64,000 nt of DNA from Jejubacter sp036620675 (GTDB taxonomy: Bacteria > Pseudomonadota > Gammaproteobacteria > Enterobacterales > Enterobacteriaceae), in NCBI GenBank assembly GCA_036620675.1, contig JAZHEE010000002.1; one strand, given 5' to 3'. The position numbers and the translations under genes are program-made. Positions 56,656-64,000 of the stretch are shown one piece after another. The notes beneath the pieces are model-generated. The model worked only from the letters and a program-made list of their open reading frames with translations, was not told the DNA's origin and made no database searches. Position 1 is the stretch's first letter; each line of letters opens with the position of its first letter.

Positions 56656-57424
56656 GGAACCTCCGCTGGCAGCGGTAGAGGGGCACCAGCGTACTGTGCT
56701 GTCTGCCGCCTGCTTCCAGGCTTACGCGTTCGACCGGAAGCTGAAATAGCGCGGACAGGCGTTGCGGAGTTAAAACCTCCTCGCAGGCGCCCAGATGATG
56801 CCGTCCACCGTTGCCCAATAGCAGGGCGCTGTCGGCAGCCGCGCAGGCGTGAACCGGCTGGTGGGTAGAAAACATCACAGCCATATTGCGTTGCTCCGCC
56901 AACTGACGGATCAGCGTCAGAACCCGATCCTGGTGGTGCAGATCCAAGGCCGATGTCGGCTCGTCCAGAATGATAATGTCGCCGCCGCAGGCCAGAGCCC
57001 GGGCAATCAGCACCCGTTGACGCTGCCCGCCGGAAAGCGAACCAAAGGCGCGGTCGGCGAGATCCTGAACCTCAAGCGCGGCCAGGGCTTCTTCCGCCCG
57101 TTCCCGATCGTGATAAGACGGTGAGCGAAACAGGCCGATATGGCGGGCCCGGCCCATCAGAACGATATCCCGAGCCAGATAGTCGAAGGGGGGAGTAAAG
57201 GTTTGCGGTACGAAGCCTATCACGGCCAGACGCTCAACCGTTCCCTGCTGCGGTGCCAGGAGCCCGAGCAACAGGCGCATCAGGGTACTCTTACCGCAGC
57301 CGTTTGGGCCGAGCAACGCCAGCACTTCTCCGCGTTTTAACCGTAAGGAGAGCCCCTGAAATAGCGGCGTCTGTTCCGGCCAGCGGTAGCTTAACGCCCG
57401 GGCCTGTAGTAAATATTTATCCAT
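56648..57424 (-). CDS. molC: Molybdate-type ABC importer ATPase, MolC-like
   Basis: The protein has 258 residues and one ABC domain: GPNGCGKSTLMRLLLGLL (Walker A, residues ~39-47), IGFVPQTFTPPFDYLARDIVLMGR (Q-loop region as in BtuD/FhuC), LSGGQRQRVLIARALA and DIIILDEPTSALDLHH (Walker B). It belongs to the FecE/BtuD type that pairs with FecCD permeases. It overlaps both neighbours, so it is an operon partner. The ModE-type site before the operon makes molybdate or tungstate the likely cargo, as for H. influenzae MolBCA. Confidence 0.75.
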   Translation of the reverse strand: MDKYLLQARALSYRWPEQTPLFQGLSLRLKRGEVLALLGPNGCGKSTLMRLLLGLLAPQQGTVERLAVIGFVPQTFTPPFDYLARDIVLMGRARHIGLFRSPSYHDRERAEEALAALEVQDLADRAFGSLSGGQRQRVLIARALACGGDIIILDEPTSALDLHHQDRVLTLIRQLAEQRNMAVMFSTHQPVHACAAADSALLLGNGGRHHLGACEEVLTPQRLSALFQLPVERVSLEAGGRQHSTLVPLYRCQRRFHD

Positions 57425-58415
57425 GCCAGCCCCTTAGCTGCGCGCGACGTAGCAGTATCGCGAATAGCGGCGCGCCGATAAGCGCGGTCAGAATTCCCAG
57501 TGGAATTTCGCTGGCGCTGAGGGTGCGCGCCAGGCCATCAATGCCCGTCATATAGAGGGCGCCAAGGGTAGCCGATGCGGGAAGCAGCCTGCGGTGATCC
57601 GGCCCCACTATCAGACGCGCGATATGGGGGATCACCAGGCCCACCCAGCCAATGTTGCCGCTCACGGCGACCTGGGCTGCGACGATCAGCGCACACAGGG
57701 TCAGCACCCACCAGCGGGTGGCCTGAACGTTAATGCCCAGGGTGGCGGCGTCTTCCTCGCCCAGCGATAGCAGATTAATACGCCAGCGCAGGGCCAGCAG
57801 CGCAGACCCTGCCAGCATCAGCGGCACCAGCAGAGTCCACAGCTTCTGGCTGTCCGCCGTGGCAAAGCTGCCCATCAGCCAGAAGATAATATTGGGGAGT
57901 TTCTCTTCGGTGTCGGCGAGGTACTGCAACAGGCTGACCCAGGCGGAAAAAAAACCGCTCAGGATCACGCCGGTCAGCACCAGCGCCAGGATATTACGCC
58001 GGGCAATGGCGCTGGTCAGCATGAAGATCAGCAGTAGCGTCAGCATGCCGAACAGAAAGGAAGAGAGCAGAAGGCCAGTCACCGGCAGACTCAGCAGAAT
58101 CGCCAGAGTGCCGCCAAAAGCGGCGCCGGAAGAGACGCCGATGATATGAGGATCGACCAGCGGATTGCGAAATACCCCCTGAAGCGTGGCGCCGCACAAT
58201 GCCAGAGCTGCGCCGGCACCCATGGCTAACAGGGTGCGCGGCACCCGTACTGCCATAATTACCTGGCGTTCCGGATCGCTGATGGCCGGATGCTGCCCGG
58301 TCAGCGGCTCTAGAAGAATCAGCAGGCAGTGCTCCGGCGACACCGGATAACGGCCGATGCCGAGCGAAAGCAGGGCGCAGAACGCCAGAATAAGGATAAG
58401 TGCCCCCTGTTTCAT
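57417..58415 (-). CDS. molB: Molybdate-type ABC importer permease (FecCD family), MolB-like
   Basis: The protein has 332 residues with about ten helices and FecCD/BtuC signatures: VRVPRTLLAMGAGAALALCGATLQGVFRNPLVDPHIIGVSSGAAFGG near residue 55, LALVLTGVILSGFF, GNIGWVGLVIPHIARLIVGPDHRRLLPAS and EIPLGILTALIGAPLF. FecCD permeases usually carry siderophores or cobalamin, but the H. influenzae MolB branch imports molybdate. Here position beside torZ and the ModE-type palindrome favour molybdate. It starts within the stop codon region of the binding-protein gene (4-bp overlap). Confidence 0.75.
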   Translation of the reverse strand: MKQGALILILAFCALLSLGIGRYPVSPEHCLLILLEPLTGQHPAISDPERQVIMAVRVPRTLLAMGAGAALALCGATLQGVFRNPLVDPHIIGVSSGAAFGGTLAILLSLPVTGLLLSSFLFGMLTLLLIFMLTSAIARRNILALVLTGVILSGFFSAWVSLLQYLADTEEKLPNIIFWLMGSFATADSQKLWTLLVPLMLAGSALLALRWRINLLSLGEEDAATLGINVQATRWWVLTLCALIVAAQVAVSGNIGWVGLVIPHIARLIVGPDHRRLLPASATLGALYMTGIDGLARTLSASEIPLGILTALIGAPLFAILLRRAQLRGWHG

Positions 58416-59461
58416 TGGGCTTTCGGCGTCCAGGAGGTACGGTAGTAGCGGTGATACCAGGCATCGACCCGCTGATTGACGTCGATATCCTTAAAGCGTT
58501 GCGGGTAGAGTCGGCTTGCCATCCACAGTTCGCCCAGCGCCATCGCTTCCGGCATCGGGTAGCCCCAGGCTTTAGCGTATTCGGGCATCAGCCAGACGCG
58601 CTTATGTTTTACCGCGTCAATGGATTGCCACTGGGGGGCGTGCAGAATCTGTTCCACCACCTGTGGGTAGCGCGCCTGAACGAAGATGACCTGCGGGTTC
58701 CAGCGTAGTACATCTTCAATGGAGACCTGGCGATAGCCGGTTATCTCCCGAGCCGCCACGTTAATGGCGCCGGCGTGTTGAATCATCAGGCCGGTATATT
58801 TTCCGGCGCCGTAGGTGGTCAGATCAGGGTTGGCAATATAGACCCGCTGGCGCGCGCTTTCCGGCAGATCGCGCAGCCGCCTGGCGACCAGCGTCCGTTG
58901 TTCAAAGGTGTCGTGAATTAGCTTTTCAGCTTCAGCCTGGCGTCCCATCACTTTGCCAATCAGGCGGATCCCGTCCTGTAACCCCAGGTTATAGGCGCGC
59001 TCTTCGTCCTTCAAATGCGGATTTATCTTTCCTGCCTGGCTTGCTTCTTTACGGCGCAGCGAGACGGCGACTACTGCAATGCCGGTGCGCTCAATCTGGC
59101 TGATCATGACTGGCGGCGCATAGTTGGCGACAAACACCACCTGCGGGCGCAACCTGAGAAGGCTTTCGATATTAATCGAGGTCAGATCGCCAGGCATCGG
59201 CATTTTATCCAGCTGCGGCGCCAGGCGCAGGTAGCGGGGGCCGAGCTGCTTTCGCCAACTGCTGAGGACGCCCACTACCTGAGGCATGGCGTTAAGCTGC
59301 ACCAGCAAATTAAGGGTCTGGTGCTGTAGCACGACGGCACGATCGATGCGATCCGGTAGGGTGACGCGACGATTGAGCTGATCGACAACCTGACGTTGGG
59401 CCTGAGCCTGGCCGGAAATCAAAAACAGTGCCAGAAGCAGGCAGGGGAGTCGTTTTAACAT
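58412..59461 (-). CDS. molA: Molybdate-type ABC importer binding protein, MolA-like
   Basis: The protein has 349 residues. The signal peptide is LPCLLLALFLISGQAQA. The class III (TroA/BtuF-type) fold is shown by VVDQLNRRVTLPDRIDRAVVL, INIESLLRLRPQVVFVANY, a long central helix region (KDEERAYNLGLQDGIRLIGKVMGRQAEAEK) and VSIEDVLRWNPQVIFVQARYP. It would hand substrate to the FecCD permease encoded next. The ATG lies 20 bp from a ModE-type palindrome. By sequence alone it could be taken for a siderophore binder; no TonB receptor gene is nearby. Confidence 0.72.
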   Translation of the reverse strand: MLKRLPCLLLALFLISGQAQAQRQVVDQLNRRVTLPDRIDRAVVLQHQTLNLLVQLNAMPQVVGVLSSWRKQLGPRYLRLAPQLDKMPMPGDLTSINIESLLRLRPQVVFVANYAPPVMISQIERTGIAVVAVSLRRKEASQAGKINPHLKDEERAYNLGLQDGIRLIGKVMGRQAEAEKLIHDTFEQRTLVARRLRDLPESARQRVYIANPDLTTYGAGKYTGLMIQHAGAINVAAREITGYRQVSIEDVLRWNPQVIFVQARYPQVVEQILHAPQWQSIDAVKHKRVWLMPEYAKAWGYPMPEAMALGELWMASRLYPQRFKDIDVNQRVDAWYHRYYRTSWTPKAQ

Positions 59462-59480
59462 GGGAGGATCCGCAACAAAT

Positions 59481-59508
59481 ATCGTTATATATAAAATGAT
59501 ATAACGAT
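59481..59508 (-). promoter_or_regulatory. ModE-type binding site in front of the importer operon
   Basis: ATCGTTATAT (59481-59490) and ATATAACGAT (59499-59508) form a perfect inverted repeat with an 8-bp spacer. This fits the known ModE box (ATCGnTATATA-N6-TATATAACGAT type). It lies where it would block the promoter of the operon, as ModE-molybdate does at modABC. Confidence 0.85.
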
Positions 59509-59558
59509 GGGGCGCACGAAACCATTATTCAGATCAAGGAAGGGGGAGAGGGGAGAAA

Positions 59559-59583
59559 TTCAGGGGGCGTTACGCCCCCTGAA
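59559..59583. terminator. Strong hairpin after argS
   Basis: TTCAGGGGGCG and CGCCCCCTGAA pair perfectly around TTA, 5 bp past the argS stop. T-run on the argS strand is short (TTTCTC). Confidence 0.75.
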
Positions 59584-59587
59584 ATAA

Positions 59588-61324
59588 TTACATGCGTTCG
59601 ACGGTCTCGATACCCAGGGTGTCCAGGCCCAGCTTCAGCACGCGGGCGGTCAGCAACGCCAGTTTCAGGCGGCTCTGGCGCAGGCTTTCGCTTTCAGCGC
59701 TGAGGATCGGGCAGTGTTCGTAGAAGCTGGAGAACAGACCCGCCACGTCGTAAAGATATGCGCACATCACGTGCGGCGTACCGTCGCGTGCCACAACGGC
59801 CAGCGTCTCTTCGAATTGCAGCAGACGCGCGGCGAGCGCGGCTTCACGCGGATCGGTGATGCTCACCGGCGTAGCGGCCAGGCTGCTTTCATCCACGTTA
59901 CCCTTGCGGAATACAGACAACACGCGGGTATACGCGTACTGCATATAAGGCGCGGTGTTGCCTTCAAAGGCCAGCATGTTGTCCCAGTCGAAGATGTAGT
60001 CGGTGGTGCGGCTCTTGGAAAGATCGGCATATTTCACGGCGCCGATGCCCACCGCATTGGCCAGTTTTTCCAGCTCGTCCGCTGGCATATCAGGATTCTT
60101 TTCCGCCACCAGACGACGCGCGCGATCCAGCGCTTCGTCCAGCAGGTCGGAAAGCTTAATGGTGCCGCCGGCCCGGGTTTTGAACGGCTTGCCATCTTTA
60201 CCCAGCATCATGCCGAACATGTGGTGTTCCAGCGGTACCGATTCCGGCACGTAACCCGCTTTACGTACGATGGTCCAGGCCTGCATCAGGTGTTGATGCT
60301 GGCGCGAATCAATGTAGTAGAGTACGCGATCGGCGTGCAGCGTTTCATAGCGGTATTTGGCGCAGGCGATATCGGTGGTGGTGTAAAGGTAACCGCCATC
60401 CTTTTTCTGGATGATGACCCCCATAGGTTCGCCTTCTTTATTTTTGTACTCGTCCAGGAAGACCACGGTGGCGCCTTCGCTTTCCACCGCCAGCCCTTTG
60501 CCCTTCAGATCCGTCACGATGCCAGGCAGCATCGGGTTGTAGAGGCTTTCGCCCATCACGTCGTCGCGGGTCAGAGTGACGTTCAGACGCTGATAGGTCT
60601 TCTGGTTTTGGGTCATGGTGATATCGACCAGCTTACGCCACATCTGGCGGCAGTACTCGTCGCCGCCCTGTAGTTTCACCACGTAACTGCGGGCGCGTTC
60701 GGCGAAGGCCGGGTCTTCGTCGTAGGTCTTTTTGGCTTCACGGTAGAAGCCTTCCAGATCCGCCAGCACCATATCGGCACTGGCTTCGTTCTGCTTTTTC
60801 TCCAGGAAGGCGATCAGCATTCCAAACTGGGTACCCCAGTCGCCGACGTGGTTGGCGCGAATCACTTTATGACCCAGGAATTCCAGGGTACGAACTGAAG
60901 CGTCGCCGATAATAGTGGAGCGTACGTGGCCCACGTGCATCTCTTTGGCGACGTTCGGTGCGGAATAGTCCACCACGATGGTCTGGGGCTGTTCCACCAG
61001 CGCTACGCCAGCGCGGTCACTGGCGACGGCACTGTCGATGCCTGCGGCCAGGAAAGCGGGATCGAGGAAGATATTGATAAAGCCGGGACCGGCGATTTCA
61101 ACCTTTGCGGCGATACCGGAGAGATCCAGATGATTCACCACCTGCTCAGCTAACTGTCGCGGGGCCATGCCCATTTTTTTAGCGATCGCCATAACGCCGT
61201 TGGCCTGATAATCGCCGAACTGGACTTTAGCGGACTGACGAACCTGCGGTTCGCAATCTGCGTCCGCGCCTGCGGCAATCAGAGCCTGACTGACTTTATC
61301 TGAGAGAAGTGCCTGAATATTCAC
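59588..61324 (-). CDS. argS: Arginyl-tRNA synthetase ArgS
   Basis: The protein has 578 residues (E. coli 577), a class I synthetase. The N-terminal Add-1 domain recognises the tRNA D-loop. SAPNVAKEMHVGHVRSTIIGD near residue 125 contains the HIGH-type motif (HVGH). MMLGKDGKPFKTRAGG near 380 replaces KMSKS, as in enteric ArgS. The C-terminal anticodon-binding domain ends LGLDTLGIETVERM. An essential housekeeping gene with the usual backbone codon use; its neighbour yecM is divergent from it. Confidence 0.98.
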   Translation of the reverse strand: MNIQALLSDKVSQALIAAGADADCEPQVRQSAKVQFGDYQANGVMAIAKKMGMAPRQLAEQVVNHLDLSGIAAKVEIAGPGFINIFLDPAFLAAGIDSAVASDRAGVALVEQPQTIVVDYSAPNVAKEMHVGHVRSTIIGDASVRTLEFLGHKVIRANHVGDWGTQFGMLIAFLEKKQNEASADMVLADLEGFYREAKKTYDEDPAFAERARSYVVKLQGGDEYCRQMWRKLVDITMTQNQKTYQRLNVTLTRDDVMGESLYNPMLPGIVTDLKGKGLAVESEGATVVFLDEYKNKEGEPMGVIIQKKDGGYLYTTTDIACAKYRYETLHADRVLYYIDSRQHQHLMQAWTIVRKAGYVPESVPLEHHMFGMMLGKDGKPFKTRAGGTIKLSDLLDEALDRARRLVAEKNPDMPADELEKLANAVGIGAVKYADLSKSRTTDYIFDWDNMLAFEGNTAPYMQYAYTRVLSVFRKGNVDESSLAATPVSITDPREAALAARLLQFEETLAVVARDGTPHVMCAYLYDVAGLFSSFYEHCPILSAESESLRQSRLKLALLTARVLKLGLDTLGIETVERM

Positions 61325-61512
61325 CGGATTACCTTAAATTTAAGCGCCGGCCGATCTGGGCGGGACGACGCATGAAGCATGGATAAAATAAGAGGCCAAG
61401 TATACTGCATTTCGCAGCGGGCGTCAGTACCTGCGCGGCTTGCGGCACGCTGGCCTACAAACGCGAAAGCGGGTAGATTAGCGACTTTTCTATGACGGGC
61501 AGGAGGAGCCGG

Positions 61513-62073
61513 ATGAACTGGCAACAGGTTGAAGCATTACAGGATATCGTGGCCGATTTGCCGCGCTTTGAACAGGCGCTGTTGGCGCTGGCGCAACGGA
61601 TGGGGCTCGATCTGGCACCGCTAGACGCCGACCATATCTCCCTGCGTTGCCATCAGAATGCTACCGCGGAGCGTTGGCGAGCCGGGCTGGAGCAATGCGG
61701 CACGCTGTTTAGTGAAAAACAGATTAAAGGACGGCCCATTTGCCTGTTCCGCCTGCAGGAACCGCTGCGCGTGGCCCACTGGCGCTTTACGGTGATTGAA
61801 CTGCCCTGGCCCGGCGAGAAACGCTATCCGCATGAGGGCTGGGAGCATATTGAGATAGTACTGCCCGGCCCGCCTGAAACGCTTAATGCCCGGGCGCTGG
61901 CCCTGATGTCCGACGACGGATTGCGACAGCCAGACATTTCGTTAAAAACCAGCGCGCCGGCAGGCGCTGGCGAGCGCCTGGCGAATCCCACCCTGGCGGT
62001 AACCGATGGTCAGGTGACGCTGAAGTTTCACCCATGGAGTCTGGAAGCCGTGGTCGCCAGCGAACGGGATTAA
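61513..62073 (+). CDS. yecM: YecM, vicinal-oxygen-chelate-like metal-binding protein
   Basis: The protein has 186 residues and matches E. coli YecM (188): LDADHISLRCHQNATAERWR, IKGRPICLFRLQEPL, VIELPWPGEKRYPHEGWEHIEIVLPG and VTLKFHPWSLEAVVASE. The fold resembles glyoxalase/VOC enzymes and the His/Glu residues (DHISLR, EHIEIV) may bind a metal. The function is not known. ATG 61513 has AGGAGGAG upstream. Divergent from argS; its end overlaps the convergent PatB-type gene by 4 bp. Confidence 0.92.
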   Translation: MNWQQVEALQDIVADLPRFEQALLALAQRMGLDLAPLDADHISLRCHQNATAERWRAGLEQCGTLFSEKQIKGRPICLFRLQEPLRVAHWRFTVIELPWPGEKRYPHEGWEHIEIVLPGPPETLNARALALMSDDGLRQPDISLKTSAPAGAGERLANPTLAVTDGQVTLKFHPWSLEAVVASERD

Positions 62074-63203
62074 CGCGCTTTCAGCGCCTGGTTCAGCCGG
62101 TTAATGGCTTCGTCCAGGGTGGAGCGGGTACAGCCGAAGTTAATACGCACGAACGTCGGCTCGCCGAAGTCTGCACCGGGGGAAAAACCCAGCCCGGCGC
62201 GGCGGAAGAAGCGGGCCGGGGATTCTTCCTTCAGCCCGCTGGCGTCTACCCAGGCCAGATAGGTGGCTTCCGGTGATGTCATACTCAGGCCGGGCAGAGC
62301 GTTGACGGCTTCGCAGAGCGCGTCCCGGTTAATTTTCAATATCTTCAACAGCTCCGTGCGCCAGGGGATGCCGTCGCGCCAGGCCGCTTCGGCTGCCGTC
62401 AGCGCCAGCACATCCACTGACGGTACTATACCTTCCCGGGTGGCGCAGAAGCGGCGGCGCAGTTCAGGGTTAGGGATAATCGCCAGCGAGGCGCCCAGCC
62501 CGGCAATATTGTAAGTTTTTGAAGGTGACATCAGGGTGATGCTGCGTTGGGCCGCGTCTTCGCTGAGCGTGGCGAAAGGAATATGACGCACGCCGGGCTC
62601 CAGCAGCAGTTCGCAGTGGATTTCGTCGGAGCAGACTATCAGGTCGTGACGTTGTGCGAAGGCCAACTGCTGTTCCAGCTCCTCACGACGCCATACGGTA
62701 CCGCCAGGGTTTTGAGGGTTGCACAGCATCAGTAGCTTTTCGCGCCCGGTTAGCCGGGGGGTAAGCGATGGCAGATCGAGCCAGGGACGCTCGCCGCGCT
62801 GGACGATCGGCGCATTAAGCTGCGGGCATCCTGCGAGCATGGCCGCCTTGCGAAACGGTGGGTAGATAGGATGCGGGGCAAGGGTGCCACCCTGCGCAAA
62901 ACTGCGCACGCACAGATTCAGCCCGCTGACGATGCCGGGCAGAAACACCAGCCACTCTTTTTCCACCTTCCAGCCGTAGCTGTGCCAGAAATGGTCGATG
63001 GCGACCTCAGCAAGGGCATGAGGCCAGTCACCATAGCCAAAGACGCCGTGATCCACGCGACGCTGTAGTGCTTCGGTGATGCAGGGTGGGGAGCGAAAGT
63101 CGGTATCCGCTACCCACATAGGGAGAATACCCTGGTCGTATTTATTCCACTTCAGGCTGTCGCTGTGACGGCGGTCGATCACTTCGTCGAAATTGAATGT
63201 CAT
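62070..63203 (-). CDS. PatB/MalY-family PLP enzyme (C-S lyase type)
   Basis: The protein has 377 residues of fold type I aminotransferases. FNFDEVIDRRHSDSLKWNKYD and PMWVADTDFRSPPCITEALQRRVDHGVFGYGD are hallmarks of the MalY/PatB group. LLMLCNPQNPGGTVW, VCSDEIHCELLL and SPSKTYNIAGLGASL (PLP Lys in the last) complete the active site. These enzymes cleave C-S bonds of cystathionine or cysteine conjugates; MalY also represses the maltose system. There is no malX-type permease beside it, so it is probably not MalY itself. It converges with yecM. Confidence 0.88.
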   Translation of the reverse strand: MTFNFDEVIDRRHSDSLKWNKYDQGILPMWVADTDFRSPPCITEALQRRVDHGVFGYGDWPHALAEVAIDHFWHSYGWKVEKEWLVFLPGIVSGLNLCVRSFAQGGTLAPHPIYPPFRKAAMLAGCPQLNAPIVQRGERPWLDLPSLTPRLTGREKLLMLCNPQNPGGTVWRREELEQQLAFAQRHDLIVCSDEIHCELLLEPGVRHIPFATLSEDAAQRSITLMSPSKTYNIAGLGASLAIIPNPELRRRFCATREGIVPSVDVLALTAAEAAWRDGIPWRTELLKILKINRDALCEAVNALPGLSMTSPEATYLAWVDASGLKEESPARFFRRAGLGFSPGADFGEPTFVRINFGCTRSTLDEAINRLNQALKAR

Positions 63204-63263
63204 GATAAATTTCCGAGCCCTGAATATGAGGTTTCAGACTAGCGTAACAGAAGGAATCAGTGA

Positions 63264-64000
63264 ATGGCTTTGCTTGAGATATGTTGCTACGCAATAGACT
63301 GCGCCGTGAGTGCCGAGCAGGCGGGGGCCGATCGCATTGAGCTGTGCGCGGCGCCAGCGGAAGGGGGGCTTACGCCTTCCGCCGGAATGCTGCTTGGCGT
63401 GCGCCAGCGGGTGTCTATTCCAGTGCATCCGATAATCCGGCCGCGGGGCGGCGATTTCTGCTACAGCGCCGGGGAGTTCAGCACCATGCTGGATGATATT
63501 GCGTATCTGCGGGAGCTGGGCTACCCGGGGCTGGTTATCGGCATTCTGAATGAGGATGGCGAAGTGGATCGGCCGCGGATGGAAAAGGTCATGACGGCGG
63601 CGCAGGGGATGGCGGTCACCTTTCACCGCGCGTTCGATGTGTGCCGTGAACCCATGATCGCGCAGGATCAACTGCGGGATTTGGGCGTGGCGCGGATTCT
63701 GACTTCGGGGCAGAAAGCGAACGCCCTGGAAGGACTTTCATTAATCAGGGAACTAAAAGACCGATCCGGTGCTCCAATCATTATGGCCGGTTCCGGCGTG
63801 CGTCTGAGCAACCTCCAGCACTTTATCGCCGCGGGGATTGAGGAGCTGCACAGTTCGGCAGGCTGTTGGGGGAGATCCCCGATGCGTTATCGTAAAGAGG
63901 GCATTTCGATGTCTTCGGATGCAACTGTCGATGAGTACAGTCGCTACTATGTGGATGCCGATGCGGTAGCGGCGATGAAAGCGGCGCTTGGCGCGGCGTA
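63264..64000 (+). CDS. cutC: CutC family protein, stop codon cut by window end
   Basis: The frame from ATG 63264 runs 245 codons to the window edge, where the first two bases of a stop (TA) are seen. E. coli CutC has 248 residues, so the protein is complete. MALLEICCYAIDCAVSAEQAGADRIELCAAPAEGGLTPSAG at the N terminus, HPIIRPRGGDFCYS, VTFHRAFDVCREP and ILTSGQKANALEGL are typical of this TIM-barrel family. It was once linked to copper handling; the molecular role is unclear. It lies downstream of the divergent PatB-type gene, 60 bp apart. Confidence 0.93.
   Translation, partial: MALLEICCYAIDCAVSAEQAGADRIELCAAPAEGGLTPSAGMLLGVRQRVSIPVHPIIRPRGGDFCYSAGEFSTMLDDIAYLRELGYPGLVIGILNEDGEVDRPRMEKVMTAAQGMAVTFHRAFDVCREPMIAQDQLRDLGVARILTSGQKANALEGLSLIRELKDRSGAPIIMAGSGVRLSNLQHFIAAGIEELHSSAGCWGRSPMRYRKEGISMSSDATVDEYSRYYVDADAVAAMKAALGAA

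Noticed and set aside
58412..59461. Binding protein as vitamin B12 (BtuF) or ferric siderophore carrier
   Set aside because: Not excluded by fold, but no BtuF-specific context or TonB receptor is nearby, and the ModE-type site plus ModA-like gene favour molybdate.
59481..59508. AT-rich palindrome before the importer operon taken as a Fur box
   Set aside because: Lacks the GATAAT-type hexamers; the ATCGTTATAT arms fit ModE instead.

Overview
The window is chromosomal DNA from a member of the Enterobacteriaceae; I cannot resolve the genus. Its backbone follows E. coli gene order in part (tyrP, azuC, yecJ, ftnB, araFGH, otsBA, uspC; later torZY, argS, yecM, cutC), and the protein sequences are close to the E. 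coli ones. Accessory blocks sit between these landmarks. No tRNA, rRNA or CRISPR array was found.

Left end (1-7.9 kb), mobile and decayed. It holds the end of an IS3-family element, a toxin gene with an RNase A-like domain plus two related immunity genes, and four genes of an integrative-element (ICE) type IV secretion system. The last of these is cut off and fused to a LysE transporter fragment. Next come an orphan gene for a microcin-like double-glycine-leader peptide in AT-rich DNA, a Nudix/DUF4406 pair divergent from a DeoR regulator, and a porin pseudogene joined to an IS256-type transposase fragment.

Surface block (6.7-13.3 kb). A type Va autotransporter lies between two copies of a module made of a small membrane peptide gene, a shared leader region and a porin. 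One porin copy is intact and one is wrecked.

Metabolic core (13.5-41 kb). This contains tyrP with a TyrR box, a DhuI-like uronate isomerase, an MFS exporter, the small protein AzuC with CRP sites, a D-amino acid aminotransferase, yecJ, a Dcu carrier and ftnB. A DUF2264/LacY-type symporter/GH88 operon for unsaturated uronate oligosaccharides follows. KdgR-like boxes precede both the isomerase and this operon, which suggests one pathway. After araFGH, with AraC half-sites, comes a LacI regulator, a sugar ABC transporter, a polyol dehydrogenase and an FGGY kinase. Four copies of one 18-bp palindrome mark these as a single regulon. otsBA follows a sigmaS-type promoter with a 36-bp perfect inverted repeat at the expected start of the mRNA.

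Right part (41-64 kb). It carries uspC, norR-norVW with three perfect NorR sites, the second copy of a ~0.75-kb structured intergenic repeat with a 122-bp tandem array, rhiTN for rhamnogalacturonan fragments, one unknown gene, and torZY (TMAO respiration). A four-gene operon then encodes a FecCD-type ABC importer plus a signal-less ModA-like protein. A perfect ModE-type palindrome in front of it points to molybdate rather than iron, which fits the molybdoenzyme next door. argS, yecM, a PatB/MalY-type enzyme and cutC (stop codon cut by the window end) close the window.
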